DNA of 5,645 nt from Pseudomonadota bacterium. GTDB lineage: Bacteria; Myxococcota; Polyangia; Polyangiales; Polyangiaceae. Within the stretch, counting starts at the first letter, position 1; each line of letters begins with the position of its first letter. Of the stretch, positions 5,470-5,645 are shown piece after piece. Location of the stretch: the NCBI GenBank assembly GCA_023419055.1, contig JAEZYO010000594.1, positions 1 to 5,645 on the forward strand. The letters run 5' to 3'. The notes below the pieces were generated by a model that was given only the letters and a program-made list of their open reading frames with translations, made no database searches and was not told where the DNA came from. The position numbers were made by a program, and so were the translations under genes.

Positions 5470-5645
5470 GCAATGCGGCGAGTGACGGCTACTTCTCTAC
5501 GATACGCCCATCCCAACTCATCGGACCATCGAAGTGCCTTCTAACAAACTTGAAGACCTGTCTACGATGATGACAACGATCGTCAATGACCCGTGTTTCT
5601 CCGTTATGCAAAACAAAGACTATCTCAATGCCAGCAATACCACTT
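5470..5645 (+). pseudogene. Relic of a tyrosine recombinase (phage integrase family) C-terminus, frameshifted
   Basis: The plus strand encodes VTATSLRYAHPNSSDHRSAF up to a TAA at 5542-5544, and one frame over NKLEDLSTMMTTIVNDP continues to the window end. Joined, this matches the typical integrase ending T-x-RYAH(L/P)-x-x-x-HR-x-A(V/F)-x-KL(E/D)-x-L. The Tyr of RYAH (codon 5503-5505) would be the catalytic nucleophile. A one-base shift at 5542 breaks the frame, and nothing upstream resembles the Arg-His-Arg catalytic region, so it is dead. From about 5515 the sequence is clearly less GC-rich than the rest of the window, pointing to a different origin. It could continue past the window, but the integrase part is nearly finished here. 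Confidence 0.55.

Noticed and set aside
4599..5516. Minus-strand ORF of 305 codons covering the right end of the element
   Set aside because: It crosses the IS boundary and the passenger gene in a different frame, and has Arg/Ala-rich noise composition.
1..5645. CRISPR arrays, tRNA or rRNA genes
   Set aside because: No regularly spaced repeats and no cloverleaf or rRNA-like sequence were seen on either strand.

Overview
The window is GC-rich with strong G/C at third codon positions in its real genes. This fits a high-GC Gram-negative such as a myxobacterium (Myxococcota). That placement is inference from composition and from the style of the insertion sequences; no marker gene is present. 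The window is a mobile-element hotspot: one apparently intact insertion sequence sits among remains of at least two, probably three, older mobile elements and three cut or degraded host genes.

Layout. (1) 1-525, plus: C-terminal part of a probably secreted alpha/beta-hydrolase, cut by the window start. (2) 526-801: no gene seen, but a strong stem-loop at 554-590. (3) 802-1227, plus: a glycine-rich, beta-strand-like ORF, apparently cut where an ISL3-type terminus begins at 1228. (4) 1228 to about 1757, minus: remnant of an ISL3-family transposase, frameshifted near 1565 and lacking its N-terminal part. (5) about 1758-1938: unassigned. (6) 1939-2177, minus: C-terminal part of an unknown protein, cut by the next element. 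(7) 2178-5146: a complete IS66-family element of 2969 bp with 22-bp terminal inverted repeats (20/22 matches), genes tnpA, tnpB and tnpC in order, and an extra antisense gene next to the right end. (8) 5147-5283, plus: 3' end of an unknown gene. (9) 5317 to the end: a relic of a second TnpA/orfA-like helix-turn-helix protein running in frame into a relic of a tyrosine-recombinase C-terminus, with a drop in GC over the last 130 bases.

How the genes relate. TnpA, TnpB and TnpC are the standard IS66 set and TnpC keeps the DDE catalytic residues, so the element may be functional. Its antisense passenger (5044 to 4667) encodes a protein of about 125 aa that I cannot assign. The passenger's C-terminal half is visibly homologous to the truncated gene just outside the left end of the same element. 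The element has no 8-bp target duplication and its two flanks do not rejoin into one gene, so the locus was rearranged during or after insertion. The passenger gene and its truncated relative are the most novel part of the window.
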